A stretch of DNA of 64,000 bases from Lysobacterales bacterium 15-68-25 (GTDB taxonomy: Bacteria > Pseudomonadota > Gammaproteobacteria > Xanthomonadales > Rhodanobacteraceae): positions 1-64,000 of the forward strand of contig NCKB01000012.1 in assembly GCA_002279065.1 (NCBI GenBank), read 5' to 3'. Below, piece by piece: positions 26,172-34,949 of the stretch; the first letter of the stretch is position 1, and the number at the start of each line of letters is the position of its first letter. The notes under the pieces are model-generated. The model saw nothing but the letters and a program-made list of their open reading frames with translations. It searched no databases and was not told where the DNA came from. A program made the translations under genes and the position numbers.

Positions 26172-26468
26172 CTGCTTCCGATCCCCAAGGTCGGTTACCC
26201 GTGCGCCCTGCACACGGACGGGCACCTCGATCCGCGCGGCGGCCGCGGCTGAAAAAAACAGATCGTCGCCTCCCTTGCCGGCATCGACGGCGTGATCCTG
26301 GCGCCGGAAGGCCCGGAGGTGCACACCAGCGGCGGCTTCGTCCGCAATTGGCCGCGGGTGGCGGAGGATGCCCCTCACGGATTCATCGCCCGGCTGTCCA
26401 ACACCGCGCCAGGCGGTCGGCATTCGGGCCCGAAGCATCGAAAGCCTCTAACAGCGGAATCGTGGTGA
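26172..26468 (+). pseudogene. Decayed coding remnant of unknown family
   Basis: Within an otherwise gene-free 552-bp gap, one frame shows strong GC3 bias for about 85 codons (LLPIPKVGYPCALHTDG..., then GIDGVILAPEGPEVHTSGG, FVRNWPRVAEDAPHGFIARL). A TGA at 26250-26252 interrupts it, next to a run of seven As. No start or Shine-Dalgarno is visible and the bias fades after about 26420. I do not recognise the family. A gene fragment left by deletion is the best reading; an independent short gene after the stop is less likely. Confidence 0.4.
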
Positions 26469-26535
26469 ATCGATACGCGCGCGACGACGAGGCGTACACG
26501 GCGTCAGTGGGAAGCGGCAAGGCGACCGCGGTCCG

Positions 26536-27651
26536 TCAGTCGGCCGCAGGCACCGTCGGCTCCACGCCCGCCGCGCCCGGCATCGGGCTGGACACCACCC
26601 GGTTGCCGCCCAGTTGCTTGGCGCGATACAGCGCCATGTCAGCACGCTGCAGCACGGTGTCGAGGGTGTCGCCGGGCCGGATCATGGTGGCGCCGAACGA
26701 GGCGGTCACCCGGCCGACGGGTGGAACGGGCAGGCCGGCGACGGCCGACTGCAGCCGCTCGGCGACCCGATGCAGGCCTGCCGCATCCACGTGCGGCACG
26801 ATGACCAGGAACTCCTCCCCGCCCCAACGCGAGATGCACTCGTCCTCGCGCAACAGCCCCTTGCAGCCGCTCGCCACCGCCTGCAGCACGCGGTCACCCA
26901 CCGGGTGGCCATGGGTGTCGTTGATCGCCTTGAACCGGTCCAGGTCGAGCATGATCACGCCGGCCGGCGTCCCGGTGCGCAACACCTCGCGCAGCATCCG
27001 CTCGCCGAGCAGCCGGCTTTGCACGCCGGTCAGGGGGTCGCGGTGGAGCATCGCCTCCATCCGGTTGCGCTCCAGCGCCAGCCGCCGGATGGTGCCGGTC
27101 AGGCCGCGCTGCACGGGCAGCAGCACCACGATCAGCACGCTGACCGGCCCGTAGGCCATCAGCAGGTCGCGGCCGCGTGCCGTCCACAACTCGACGCGGT
27201 GGTCCAGCAGATAGGCCAGCACGGGGACGGCGATCAGGCCCCAGGCGACCGCCGACAGCAAAAAGGCGCGGCGACCGGGGATGAAGATCATCAGCAGCGC
27301 GAGGTACACCACGAACAGCGACGACACCGGCGGCAGGATGTCGATGAGCTGCACGCCCGGCGTGAGGCTGGCTTCCAGCGAGTACAGCCACGACGGCGCC
27401 GCCAGCGCGATGCCCCCGAACACCAGTGCGATCCGCATGATCCCCAGCACCCAGCCGGGCCGCCGGACCAGGGCAACGATCAGCCCGACGAACAACACGG
27501 TGCCGATGGGAGGAATGACCAGGTCCATCGTGCGATGGACCGGCGCCAGCCAGTGGATGGCGCTGGCGCACCCGCCGGCCACAGCGGCCAGCGACAGCAT
27601 GACGAACACCGCGGTGCGCACGTAACGATCGTCGGGGTCTTGCACTTGCAT
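26536..27651 (-). CDS. Membrane diguanylate cyclase
   Basis: 371 aa. Six or so transmembrane helices (about 12-195) form an unnamed membrane sensor; the GGDEF domain follows (about 205-360: HRDPLTGVQSRLLGE, LDLDRFKAINDTHGHPVGD). The active-site motif RWGGEEF is intact, near residue 278. The I-site position reads REDE instead of RxxD, so product inhibition is questionable. It stands alone. Confidence 0.93.
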   Translation of the reverse strand: MQVQDPDDRYVRTAVFVMLSLAAVAGGCASAIHWLAPVHRTMDLVIPPIGTVLFVGLIVALVRRPGWVLGIMRIALVFGGIALAAPSWLYSLEASLTPGVQLIDILPPVSSLFVVYLALLMIFIPGRRAFLLSAVAWGLIAVPVLAYLLDHRVELWTARGRDLLMAYGPVSVLIVVLLPVQRGLTGTIRRLALERNRMEAMLHRDPLTGVQSRLLGERMLREVLRTGTPAGVIMLDLDRFKAINDTHGHPVGDRVLQAVASGCKGLLREDECISRWGGEEFLVIVPHVDAAGLHRVAERLQSAVAGLPVPPVGRVTASFGATMIRPGDTLDTVLQRADMALYRAKQLGGNRVVSSPMPGAAGVEPTVPAAD

Positions 27652-27870
27652 CCAGGCGCCAGGGGGATGTCGGCGAGTCTAGCCGAGGCCGAACGAGGCA
27701 CCCCGCCGGAGCCGGGAGTGCCGCCTGACGAAAGCTAACGGCGGGCACGCCCGCTACTTTAGGCGCATGGCAAAGGCGTTCCCGGACCACGCCCGACATC
27801 CGTGTCGAAAGCCCGGGTGCCCGTACGTCGTACCCCGGCAGACACCACGATAGGCCCAGGAGCCCTCGAC

Positions 27871-28482
27871 ATGCGCAAGATCATCGTCCCCGCCTTCGTC
27901 ACCCTCGACGGCGTCATCCAGTCGCCCGGCAGCCCGGACGAAGACACCGCCAACGGCTTCGCCCACGGCGGCTGGTTCTGGCCGTACGCCGACGAATCCA
28001 CCGATGCGATGGAGGAGCAGTTCCGGCATCCGTTCGAGCTGCTGCTCGGGCGCCGCACCTACGACGTCTTTGCCAGCTTCTGGCCGCAGGTCGAGGAGGG
28101 CTCTCCGCTGCGCGGCACGGCCGACCTGTTCAACGCCACCACCAAGCACGTCGCCACCCACCGTCCCGAATCTCTCGGCTGGAGCGGCAGCCGCGCCTTC
28201 GGTCCCGATGTCGTCACGGCCGTGCGACAGCTCAAGCAGAGCGATGGCCCCACACTGCTCACCCAGGGAAGCAGCGAGCTGGTTCAGCAGTTGCTGGCCG
28301 CCGACCTGGTCGACGAACTGATCCTGATCGTCGTGCCGATCCTGCTCGGCAAGGGCAAGCGGCTGTTCGACGAACGCGCGCTGCCGACGAAGTTCCGGCT
28401 CGCGTCGTCGAAGACTTCGAGCAAGGGGAACGTGACGAGCCATTACGTCCGCGAGGGCGAGCTGCGGGTCGCTCCGATGTGA
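27871..28482 (+). CDS. Dihydrofolate-reductase-like (RibD C-terminal) protein
   Basis: 203 aa. The ATG at 27871 has AGGAG upstream. Family marks: MRKIIVPAFVTLDGVIQSPG at the N-terminus, ELLLGRRTYDVFASFWP, LLTQGSSELVQQLL, and DELILIVVPILLGKGKRLF near the end. These small stand-alone RibD_C/DHFR-fold proteins bind NADPH, but their substrates are mostly unknown. Not the folate enzyme itself. Confidence 0.9.
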   Translation: MRKIIVPAFVTLDGVIQSPGSPDEDTANGFAHGGWFWPYADESTDAMEEQFRHPFELLLGRRTYDVFASFWPQVEEGSPLRGTADLFNATTKHVATHRPESLGWSGSRAFGPDVVTAVRQLKQSDGPTLLTQGSSELVQQLLAADLVDELILIVVPILLGKGKRLFDERALPTKFRLASSKTSSKGNVTSHYVREGELRVAPM

Positions 28483-28636
28483 GTCCGGCCGCCCGTGGCC
28501 GCGACCCGCCCCGGTCGCAGGCGGCCGCCCTCCCCTTTCCCGGGGCCCCCGGGCTGGTGCAAAGTCTGCCGCCGAGCCGACCGCTGCGAACCACGCCGCG
28601 CAAGGCAACCTCCACCCTCGCCCGGGCGCACGCCAG

Positions 28637-30049
28637 TTGAGAGTCTCCATCGCGGTCCGTCTCTTCCTCATGGTGTCGCTGTCGATGCTGGCGGTCGCGG
28701 CGGCGGGCCTCGTCCTGATCCGCTGGAGGCTGGCCGACGGCACGCCTCCCGGCCGGACCATGGCGACGAATGAGGTGCACCTCGTCGACACCCTGCGCGA
28801 TGACCTCGCCTCCCGGTATCGCGCACGCGGAGGCTGGGGATTCCTGCCGGCCGATACCGGCGAGCGTTCGCGCTGGCTGCTCGGGCGGGCATCCGTTCTT
28901 GCATCCGCGACCGCACCGTCGGACGCCGGCGCCCTCGCGTCGCCGACCCTTGGCTTCCGCCTGGTGCTGTCCGATGCGCAGGGCCATGCACTCGTCGGCC
29001 GGGTACCTTCCCGCGTGCTGGTGGCGCTGGCATCGATCGACCGCACACGCACGCCGATCATGGTCGACGGCCGCACCGTGGGCTACCTCACGGTCGCCGT
29101 ACCGCACGACGCCCGCGACGCACTGGTGGTCGCCTTCCTGATCCAGCAGCAGCGTCCGCTCGCCCTGCTCGCACTGATCGCTGCCGTCCTCGGTGCGTTC
29201 GCGGCGGCGATCGTCGCGACCGGCTTCCGGCGACCGATCGACGCGCTGGTGCGGAGTGCACGTCGACTCGGCAGCGGTCGCTACGACACACGCGTCGTCG
29301 CGCGACACCGTGACGAGCTGGGTGAGCTCGCGGACACCTTCAACCAGCTCGCCGAGAAGCTGGCCATCACCGAGCAGGAGCGGAAACAATGGGTCGCCGA
29401 CACCTCGCACGAGCTGCGCACGCCACTGGCGGTGTTGCGCGCGCAGATCGAGGCGTTGCAGGACGGCATACGCCCACTCGACCATGAGAGCCTGGCGCTG
29501 CTCCGGGCGCAGACCGGCACACTCGCCCGGCTGGTGGACGATCTCCACGCACTGGCCGCCGCCGACCTCGGCGAACACGGCTATGACAGGCACCCTATGG
29601 ACCTGCGCGAACTCATCGTGCCGGTCTGGCAGAGCTTTGCCGAGCGCTTCGCCGACTGCCAGCTCCGTACGGCCATGACCGGCTTCGACATCCCGATGGT
29701 CGTTCTGGCCGATGCCGAACGCCTGCGACAACTGATTGCCAACCTGCTGGAAAACGCGCGCCGCTACACCGACGCCGGCGGACAGGTGCGACTGGGCGGC
29801 GAAGTCGACCGCGACTCGCTGAGGATCGTCGTCGAAGACAGCGCTCCGGGCGTTCCCGGGCCGTTGCTCGGACGCCTGGGGGAGCGCTTCTTCCGCGTGG
29901 ACCCATCGCGCAGCCGTGCCGCGGGCGGTGCCGGGCTCGGGCTGGCGCTCAGCCGCGGGATCGCCGAAGCGCACGGCGGCAGCCTGACTTTTGCGCCCTC
30001 GCCGCTTGGCGGGCTGCGCGCGGTGCTGACGCTGCCCGGAGCACGGTGA
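28637..30049 (+). CDS. Sensor histidine kinase, BaeS-like
   Basis: 470 aa. Two transmembrane helices (about 7-27 and 172-195) flank a periplasmic domain; a HAMP region follows (RRPIDALVRSARRLGSGRYDTRV), then HisKA with phospho-acceptor SHELRTPLA near 257, and a HATPase domain with N-box LIANLLENARRY and G-boxes GGAGLGLALSRGI. The predicted start is TTG at 28637, without a clear Shine-Dalgarno, so it is uncertain. The stop abuts the response-regulator ATG with no gap, so the two are co-translated. Confidence 0.92.
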   Translation: MRVSIAVRLFLMVSLSMLAVAAAGLVLIRWRLADGTPPGRTMATNEVHLVDTLRDDLASRYRARGGWGFLPADTGERSRWLLGRASVLASATAPSDAGALASPTLGFRLVLSDAQGHALVGRVPSRVLVALASIDRTRTPIMVDGRTVGYLTVAVPHDARDALVVAFLIQQQRPLALLALIAAVLGAFAAAIVATGFRRPIDALVRSARRLGSGRYDTRVVARHRDELGELADTFNQLAEKLAITEQERKQWVADTSHELRTPLAVLRAQIEALQDGIRPLDHESLALLRAQTGTLARLVDDLHALAAADLGEHGYDRHPMDLRELIVPVWQSFAERFADCQLRTAMTGFDIPMVVLADAERLRQLIANLLENARRYTDAGGQVRLGGEVDRDSLRIVVEDSAPGVPGPLLGRLGERFFRVDPSRSRAAGGAGLGLALSRGIAEAHGGSLTFAPSPLGGLRAVLTLPGAR

Positions 30050-30715
30050 ATGGACGCCGCGGTGCTCATCGTCGAAGACGAGATCGAGCTGGCCCGCATC
30101 GTGGGCGACTACGTGCGTGCGGCAGGCTTTCGCGCCGAGCTGGTCGAGGATGGTCGCGACGCGCTCATGCGCCTGCGTGAAGCACGCTATGACCTTGTCG
30201 TGCTGGACCTGATGCTGCCCGGGCTCGATGGCCTGTCGCTGTGCCGCGAAGTGCGCCGGCAATCGGATGTGCCGATCATCATGACCACCGCCAAGGTGGA
30301 AGAGATCGATCGCGTGCTCGGACTGGACTCCGGTGCCGACGATTACCTGTGCAAGCCCTATAGTCCGCGTGAGCTGATGGCGCGCATCAACGCGCAGTTG
30401 CGGCGCTACCGCGGAGCGCTTGGCCAGGTGCCGACGATCGAGGTGGACGAGGCGACCCGTACGGCTCGCCTGCGCGGCCAGCCGCTCGACCTCACGCCGA
30501 CCGAATACGACCTGTTCGCGCTGATGGCGCGCCGCCCCGGTGTGGTGTTCTCTCGCGCGCAACTGCTCGATGCCGTACGCCGCGACACGCTGGAGGTCAC
30601 CGATCGCGCGGTCGACAGCCACATCAAGAATCTGCGCCGGAAACTGGCGGCGCAGCCCGGCGGCGCCGACATCGTGCAGTCGGTCTACGGCGTGGGCTAC
30701 CGCGTGGAGGCCTAA
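30050..30715 (+). CDS. OmpR-family response regulator, BaeR-like
   Basis: 221 aa. Receiver domain with acidic pocket EDE, phospho-acceptor Asp in LVVLDLMLPGLDG, and Lys in CKPYSPREL; C-terminal winged helix with LTPTEYDLFALMARRPGVVFSR and HIKNLRRKL...SVYGVGYRVE. Partner of the kinase directly upstream. BaeSR-type systems answer to envelope stress, but homology at this level does not fix the signal. An S41 peptidase gene follows 75 bp downstream and could belong to the same unit. Confidence 0.93.
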   Translation: MDAAVLIVEDEIELARIVGDYVRAAGFRAELVEDGRDALMRLREARYDLVVLDLMLPGLDGLSLCREVRRQSDVPIIMTTAKVEEIDRVLGLDSGADDYLCKPYSPRELMARINAQLRRYRGALGQVPTIEVDEATRTARLRGQPLDLTPTEYDLFALMARRPGVVFSRAQLLDAVRRDTLEVTDRAVDSHIKNLRRKLAAQPGGADIVQSVYGVGYRVEA

Positions 30716-30790
30716 CTTCCTCCATCGTTTCTCCACGATCCGGCCGCAGCCTCCGATGCGTCGAATCCCGACGCAATCCGGAGCACCTGC

Positions 30791-31882
30791 ATGACCCCGA
30801 AGCACTCCCTCGCCGCTGCGCTGATCGTCGCCGGACTGGCCTGCGGGCTCGGTACGGCGCTGTACAGCGGCCGCTGCCTGGCGCAATCCGCCCCGCCGAC
30901 GCAACCGCATGCCCTCGACGCGGCGACCCGCACCGAAGTCGCGATCGCGATCAAGGCCAACCTCGACCACACCTACGTGTTTCCCGACAAGGCGAGGGCC
31001 ATGGACGAGGCACTGGACGCCAGCCTCGCCCGGGGCGACTTCACAGCGATCACCGATGGCGACGCCTTCGCCAAGGCCCTCACCGACCTGCTTCAACGCA
31101 CCAGCCATGACGGGCACCTGATGGTGCGCTACTTCCCCCAGGCCATGCCGGCCGGGCACGGCGACCGGGCCGACCAGGCCCGCGAGGCCGCTGCCGAACT
31201 GACCCAGGAACGGCGCTTCAACTTCGGGCTCTCCACGGTCCAGCGCCTCAAGGGCAACATCGGCTACATCGACCTCCACGAATTCGGCCGCCCGCAGGGT
31301 GCCGCGCCGCGCATCGCCGCCGCGATGAACCTGCTCGCGGGTACCGATGCACTGATCGTCGACCTGCGCCACTGCGGCGGCGGCGATCCGGACACGGTGA
31401 TGGCGTTCGCCAGCTACCTGTACGACAAACCGACCCACCTCAACGATATCTACTGGCGCGACGAGAACCGCACCGAGCGCCGCTGGACCCGGGCGAAGGT
31501 GCCCGGCACCCGCTACGGCGAGGCACGCAAGGTCTACCTGCTGACCAGCCCGGACACCTTCTCCGGCTGCGAGGACTTCGCCTACGCGCTGAAAAACAAC
31601 CACCGAGCCACCGTGATCGGCCAGACCACCGGCGGCGGCGCCCACGCCGGCAGCCCCCACCGGCTGACCGCGCACTTCATGATGTTCGTGCCCTCCGGAC
31701 GGCCGATCAATCCGGTGACCCATGCCGACTGGGAGGGCACGGGTGTCGCTCCCGACGTGCAGGTGTCGGCGGACAAGGCGATGGACGTCGCCCAGCTCGC
31801 CGCCCTGAAGGCACTCGTCGCGAACGAACACGATCCGCGGTGGAAAGCCAAGCTCGAACAGCGCGTGACCGAGCTCCACTGA
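30791..31882 (+). CDS. Secreted S41-family peptidase
   Basis: 363 aa with a signal peptide (CLAQS). It has the IRBP/tricorn-like S41 layout without a PDZ: an N-terminal helical domain (VFPDKARAMDEAL, LLQRTSHDGHLMVRY), then the catalytic domain with GYIDLHEFGRP, IVDLRHCGGGDPDTV, and the nucleophile Ser in TFSGCEDFAYALK (near 258), the family usually having SxAEE there. TTGGGAHAG and GVAPDVQV follow. It probably processes periplasmic peptides and may serve the envelope-stress system upstream. Confidence 0.88.
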   Translation: MTPKHSLAAALIVAGLACGLGTALYSGRCLAQSAPPTQPHALDAATRTEVAIAIKANLDHTYVFPDKARAMDEALDASLARGDFTAITDGDAFAKALTDLLQRTSHDGHLMVRYFPQAMPAGHGDRADQAREAAAELTQERRFNFGLSTVQRLKGNIGYIDLHEFGRPQGAAPRIAAAMNLLAGTDALIVDLRHCGGGDPDTVMAFASYLYDKPTHLNDIYWRDENRTERRWTRAKVPGTRYGEARKVYLLTSPDTFSGCEDFAYALKNNHRATVIGQTTGGGAHAGSPHRLTAHFMMFVPSGRPINPVTHADWEGTGVAPDVQVSADKAMDVAQLAALKALVANEHDPRWKAKLEQRVTELH

Positions 31883-31895
31883 CCAGGGCAGACCC

Positions 31896-31929
31896 GCCCG
31901 GGGCCACACCCACGGTGCAGGCCCCGGGC
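31896..31929 (+). terminator. Hairpin after S41 peptidase, possible terminator
   Basis: Perfect 10-bp stem GCCCGGGGCC/GGCCCCGGGC with a 14-nt loop, 14 bp after the stop. There is no T-run, so termination would be weak or Rho-assisted. Confidence 0.45.
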
Positions 31930-32012
31930 TCCCGGGAGGTTGGCGAGCGCGCTTGAGAATGCGCACTTCGCCCTGATCCTTCGGAACGCCGAGACTCCTC
32001 CCGCGTGGGGCC

Positions 32013-32768
32013 ATGTTCCGAAAGCTCAGACAGTGGCGCGTGCGCCGCATCGTTGCCCGACATCCCATCCCCGAACCGTTGTGGCAGGCCGCGCTGGCGC
32101 GATGCGCGCCGGCGCGGCGACTGGGCGCATCCGACCAGGCCGACCTGCGCGTGCTGGCCACGCTGTTCCTGCGCGAGAAATCGATCGAGCCGGTGCAGGG
32201 GCTGGAGCTGGATGACGCCGACCGCGTGCTGCTTGCCACCCACGCCTGCGTGCCCATCCTGAAACTGAGCATGGACTGGTTCGAGGGCTGGCACAGCGTC
32301 ATCGTCTACCCGGATGCGTTCGTTCCCCACCGCACGCAGATCGACGAAGCCGGCGTGGTGCACCGGACAAGCACCCCGATGGCCGGCGAGGCCTGGGGGC
32401 GCGGGCCGGTGATCCTCTCGTGGGCCGACGTGCTCCATGCCGGCCAGCGGCCGGGACACAACGTGGTCATCCACGAGATGGCGCACAAACTCGACCTGCA
32501 GAACGGCGCCGCCAACGGCTTTCCGCCACTGCACCGGCGCATGGATCAACGCCATTGGACAGAGGTGTTCTCCGGCGCGTGGGAGCATCTGCGCAACGAA
32601 CACCACAAGGGCGTTCCCATCCCGATCGATCCGTACGGACTGGAAAACCCCGCCGAGTTCTTCGCCGTGGTCAGCGAGCAGTTCTTCGAGGCGCCGGCCG
32701 CGCTGCGCGAGCACCTGCCGCAGGTGTACCGGCAACTGGAGCTGTTCTACCGGCAGCATCCGTACTGA
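32013..32768 (+). CDS. mtfA: MtfA-family zinc peptidase (M90)
   Basis: 251 aa. The family motif HEMAHKLDLQNG (HExxH near 154) is present with the downstream acidic ligand region ENPAEFFAVVSEQFFE. Length and motif spacing match MtfA, the cytosolic protein that binds the glucose-PTS repressor Mlc in enterobacteria and has aminopeptidase activity; there is no evidence that Mlc control applies here. Start at 32013 gives the usual MFRKLRQWR opening. Confidence 0.9.
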   Translation: MFRKLRQWRVRRIVARHPIPEPLWQAALARCAPARRLGASDQADLRVLATLFLREKSIEPVQGLELDDADRVLLATHACVPILKLSMDWFEGWHSVIVYPDAFVPHRTQIDEAGVVHRTSTPMAGEAWGRGPVILSWADVLHAGQRPGHNVVIHEMAHKLDLQNGAANGFPPLHRRMDQRHWTEVFSGAWEHLRNEHHKGVPIPIDPYGLENPAEFFAVVSEQFFEAPAALREHLPQVYRQLELFYRQHPY

Positions 32769-32883
32769 GCGCGGGACCGAGGTGGGCGGGCCCCACCCCT
32801 GTCTTCCGGTCCATCGGTTCATGGACAATCGGTGCCCGGCGCTCCCTGGGGACGCACGGCACCACGAATCGATCGGGACTCAC

Positions 32884-33477
32884 ATGCGGACTTTTGTACT
32901 CAGAGCGCGCGCCGCGCCCACCGACAGCCACAAACTGCTGGCCGCCATCGGCCAGGAGGCGCACCCGGAGATCCTCGCGCACACGCTGATGAACGCCATC
33001 TTCGTGGCGCAGTCGCACCGCGCGGACGTGGTCGTCTACCTGGTGCTGGAGAGCACGCCGGATTACTCGCGCACCATCCGCTTCGACGCCAACGAGCTGA
33101 CCGACATCGGCGGCTTCGACGAGCGCAGGCTGCTGGCCGCGGTGGCGAGGGCGCTGGATGCCTCCATCGGCATGGGCAAGGAAGAGACGCGCCCGGTGGC
33201 TCCCGGCATCGCCGTGCGCACGGTGAGCTTCGAGCGGCTGGTACAGGAGCTGGCCGAAGATCATCAACTGTTCGTGATGGATCGCAAGGGCGCACCGATC
33301 CGCGAGCAGGCGTTCGCCGGCAACCCCTGCTTCCTGCTCACCGACCACATCCCGATGCCGAAGAAGACCTTCCACAGCCTCGAACGCCTGGGCGCGAAGA
33401 AGATCACGCTGGGCTCGACCATGTTGTTCGCATCGCAGTGCGTGGTGTTGATCCATCACGAGCTGGATCAGCGATAG
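32884..33477 (+). CDS. TrmY-like SPOUT methyltransferase (archaeal-type)
   Basis: 197 aa. It matches the TrmY/DUF358 family, which in archaea methylates N1 of pseudouridine-54 in tRNA. Seen: MRTFVLRA opening, TLMNAIFVAQSHRADV, IRFDANELTDIGGFDER, FVMDRKGAPI, CFLLTDHIPMPKKTF, and the knot region KKITLGSTMLFASQCVVLIHHELD. The closing LG...SQC..I.H.ELD block is the SAM-binding trefoil knot. Bacterial members are sporadic and their substrate is not established. Start at 32884 is the ATG that gives the family N-terminus, with GGGA upstream. Confidence 0.88.
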   Translation: MRTFVLRARAAPTDSHKLLAAIGQEAHPEILAHTLMNAIFVAQSHRADVVVYLVLESTPDYSRTIRFDANELTDIGGFDERRLLAAVARALDASIGMGKEETRPVAPGIAVRTVSFERLVQELAEDHQLFVMDRKGAPIREQAFAGNPCFLLTDHIPMPKKTFHSLERLGAKKITLGSTMLFASQCVVLIHHELDQR

Positions 33478-33727
33478 GGCAACGGGCGATGGCGCTGTCG
33501 CTGCAGCAGCGCCATCGCCTCGGGACGTCCCGCCAGAGTGTCGGTTGGCATGCCTGTGGACATCGACTCCGAACCAGAGAAGTCGACGCTGAAATCCGCT
33601 TCGCCCGCCCTGCCCTCGTCTTGGTGCGCAAATCCTTTCGAAGTCGACGCGAAAGAGTTCCGAGCCGCGCGCATCCGGCTAAGCTCGGCCGGCGATACCG
33701 ACCGATCTTTCCGCCAGGGATGCCTTC

Positions 33728-34423
33728 ATGAAAGAACTGCCCGCGTTGATGCCCACCCGTGCCGAAGCCGAGATCTTCGGGGGCGTCACCTACCATATCG
33801 ATGGCGAGCTGGTGCCGGTGCTCACCGTCGACGTATCGCAGACGGCCGTCTATTTCGAGCACCACATCCTGCTGTGGAAGCATCCGCAGGTGGCGATCGG
33901 CCTGCGCAACATGCGTGGCTCGCTGAAGCGGATGATGGCCGGCATGCAGATCTTCGTGACCGAGGCACAGGGCCCCGGCATGATCGCCTTCAGCCGCGAC
34001 GGCGCCGGCCACATCGTGCCGATCCACCTGGAGAAAGGGCGCGAGCTGTATGTGCGCGAGCACCAGTTCCTGGCGGCCACCGGTAGCATCGACTACAGCT
34101 TCGAGCGGGTGAAGGGTTTCTCCAACATGCTGTTCGGCGGCAGCGGCTTCTTCATCGACAAATTCCACAGCCACGCCGGCGACGGCATCCTGTGGTTGCA
34201 CGGCTACGGCAACGTGTTCGAGAAGGTGCTGGCGCCGGGCGAGTCGATCGACATCGAGCCGGGCGGCTGGCTCTACAAGGACCCGTCGGTGCGCATGGAG
34301 ACCAAGGTCGACCGCCTCACCAGCGGCCTGCTCGGCGGCATGAACCTGGTGCTCAACCGCTTCACCGGCCCCGGCCGCGTCGGCATCCAGTCGATGTACA
34401 TGCACTACCCGGAAACGCGCTGA
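33728..34423 (+). CDS. AIM24/TIGR00266 family protein
   Basis: 231 aa. Beta-rich AIM24 fold with Gly-rich turns: AEIFGGVTYHIDGEL, FSRDGAGHIVPIHL, FFIDKFHSHAGDGILWLHGYGNVFEKVLAPGESIDIEPGGWLYKD shortened here to its key residues H-GYG and PGG. Members are widespread and mostly uncharacterised; yeast Aim24 is mitochondrial. AGGGA precedes the ATG. No partner genes are evident. Confidence 0.88.
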   Translation: MKELPALMPTRAEAEIFGGVTYHIDGELVPVLTVDVSQTAVYFEHHILLWKHPQVAIGLRNMRGSLKRMMAGMQIFVTEAQGPGMIAFSRDGAGHIVPIHLEKGRELYVREHQFLAATGSIDYSFERVKGFSNMLFGGSGFFIDKFHSHAGDGILWLHGYGNVFEKVLAPGESIDIEPGGWLYKDPSVRMETKVDRLTSGLLGGMNLVLNRFTGPGRVGIQSMYMHYPETR

Positions 34424-34512
34424 GGCAAGCCACTCCCTTCAGGCAGGGATCGAAGCATGCGGGGCAGCGCGTCTCTTCTACAGAGCGCACGCTGCCCGGT
34501 GCACCGCTCGCT

Positions 34513-34830
34513 TCAGCCGTACCGGCTCGAGCCGCTGGAATCGAGCACGCACCAATAGAGCACGATCAGCCAGCCGACCACCGGAATCAGACCGATCAGC
34601 TGCCACCAGCCGCTGCGGTCCGTGTCATGGAGGCGACGTGCCGTCACCGCCAGCGTGGGCAGGAGCGTCGCCAGCGACACCAGCCCGGCCGGCGTCTTGC
34701 CGATCATCTGCGCGGCCGCGCTTAGAAGCACGATAAACAGGAACCACCACCAGAACTCGGACTTCGACGCCCGGCCGCTGAAATCGGCGTACTTGCTGAA
34801 ACAGGTTTGAATCGATTCACCAAACGTCAT
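34513..34830 (-). CDS. DUF805 family membrane protein
   Basis: 105 aa, three transmembrane helices. Family marks are FSGRASKSEFWWWFLF near the N-terminus and ARRLHDTDRSGWWQLIGLIPVVGWLIVL near the end. The ATG at 34830 is preceded by AAGGAT. DUF805 proteins are small inner-membrane proteins of unknown role. Confidence 0.92.
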   Translation of the reverse strand: MTFGESIQTCFSKYADFSGRASKSEFWWWFLFIVLLSAAAQMIGKTPAGLVSLATLLPTLAVTARRLHDTDRSGWWQLIGLIPVVGWLIVLYWCVLDSSGSSRYG

Positions 34831-34949
34831 GGAACGGCATCCTTGGATTCCAGAGAAGTGCGTTGAGTGTAGGTTTTTACGCGACACCCGCACAGGGCCG
34901 ACCGGATGGAGAGGGCGCGCCGCCCCTTGTCACCCGGCCGTGGCGTTCC

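Noticed and set aside
28259-32302. 1347-codon open frame on the reverse strand
   Set aside because: Antisense shadow of the kinase, regulator and S41 genes, which all have clear domains; high GC lowers stop frequency.
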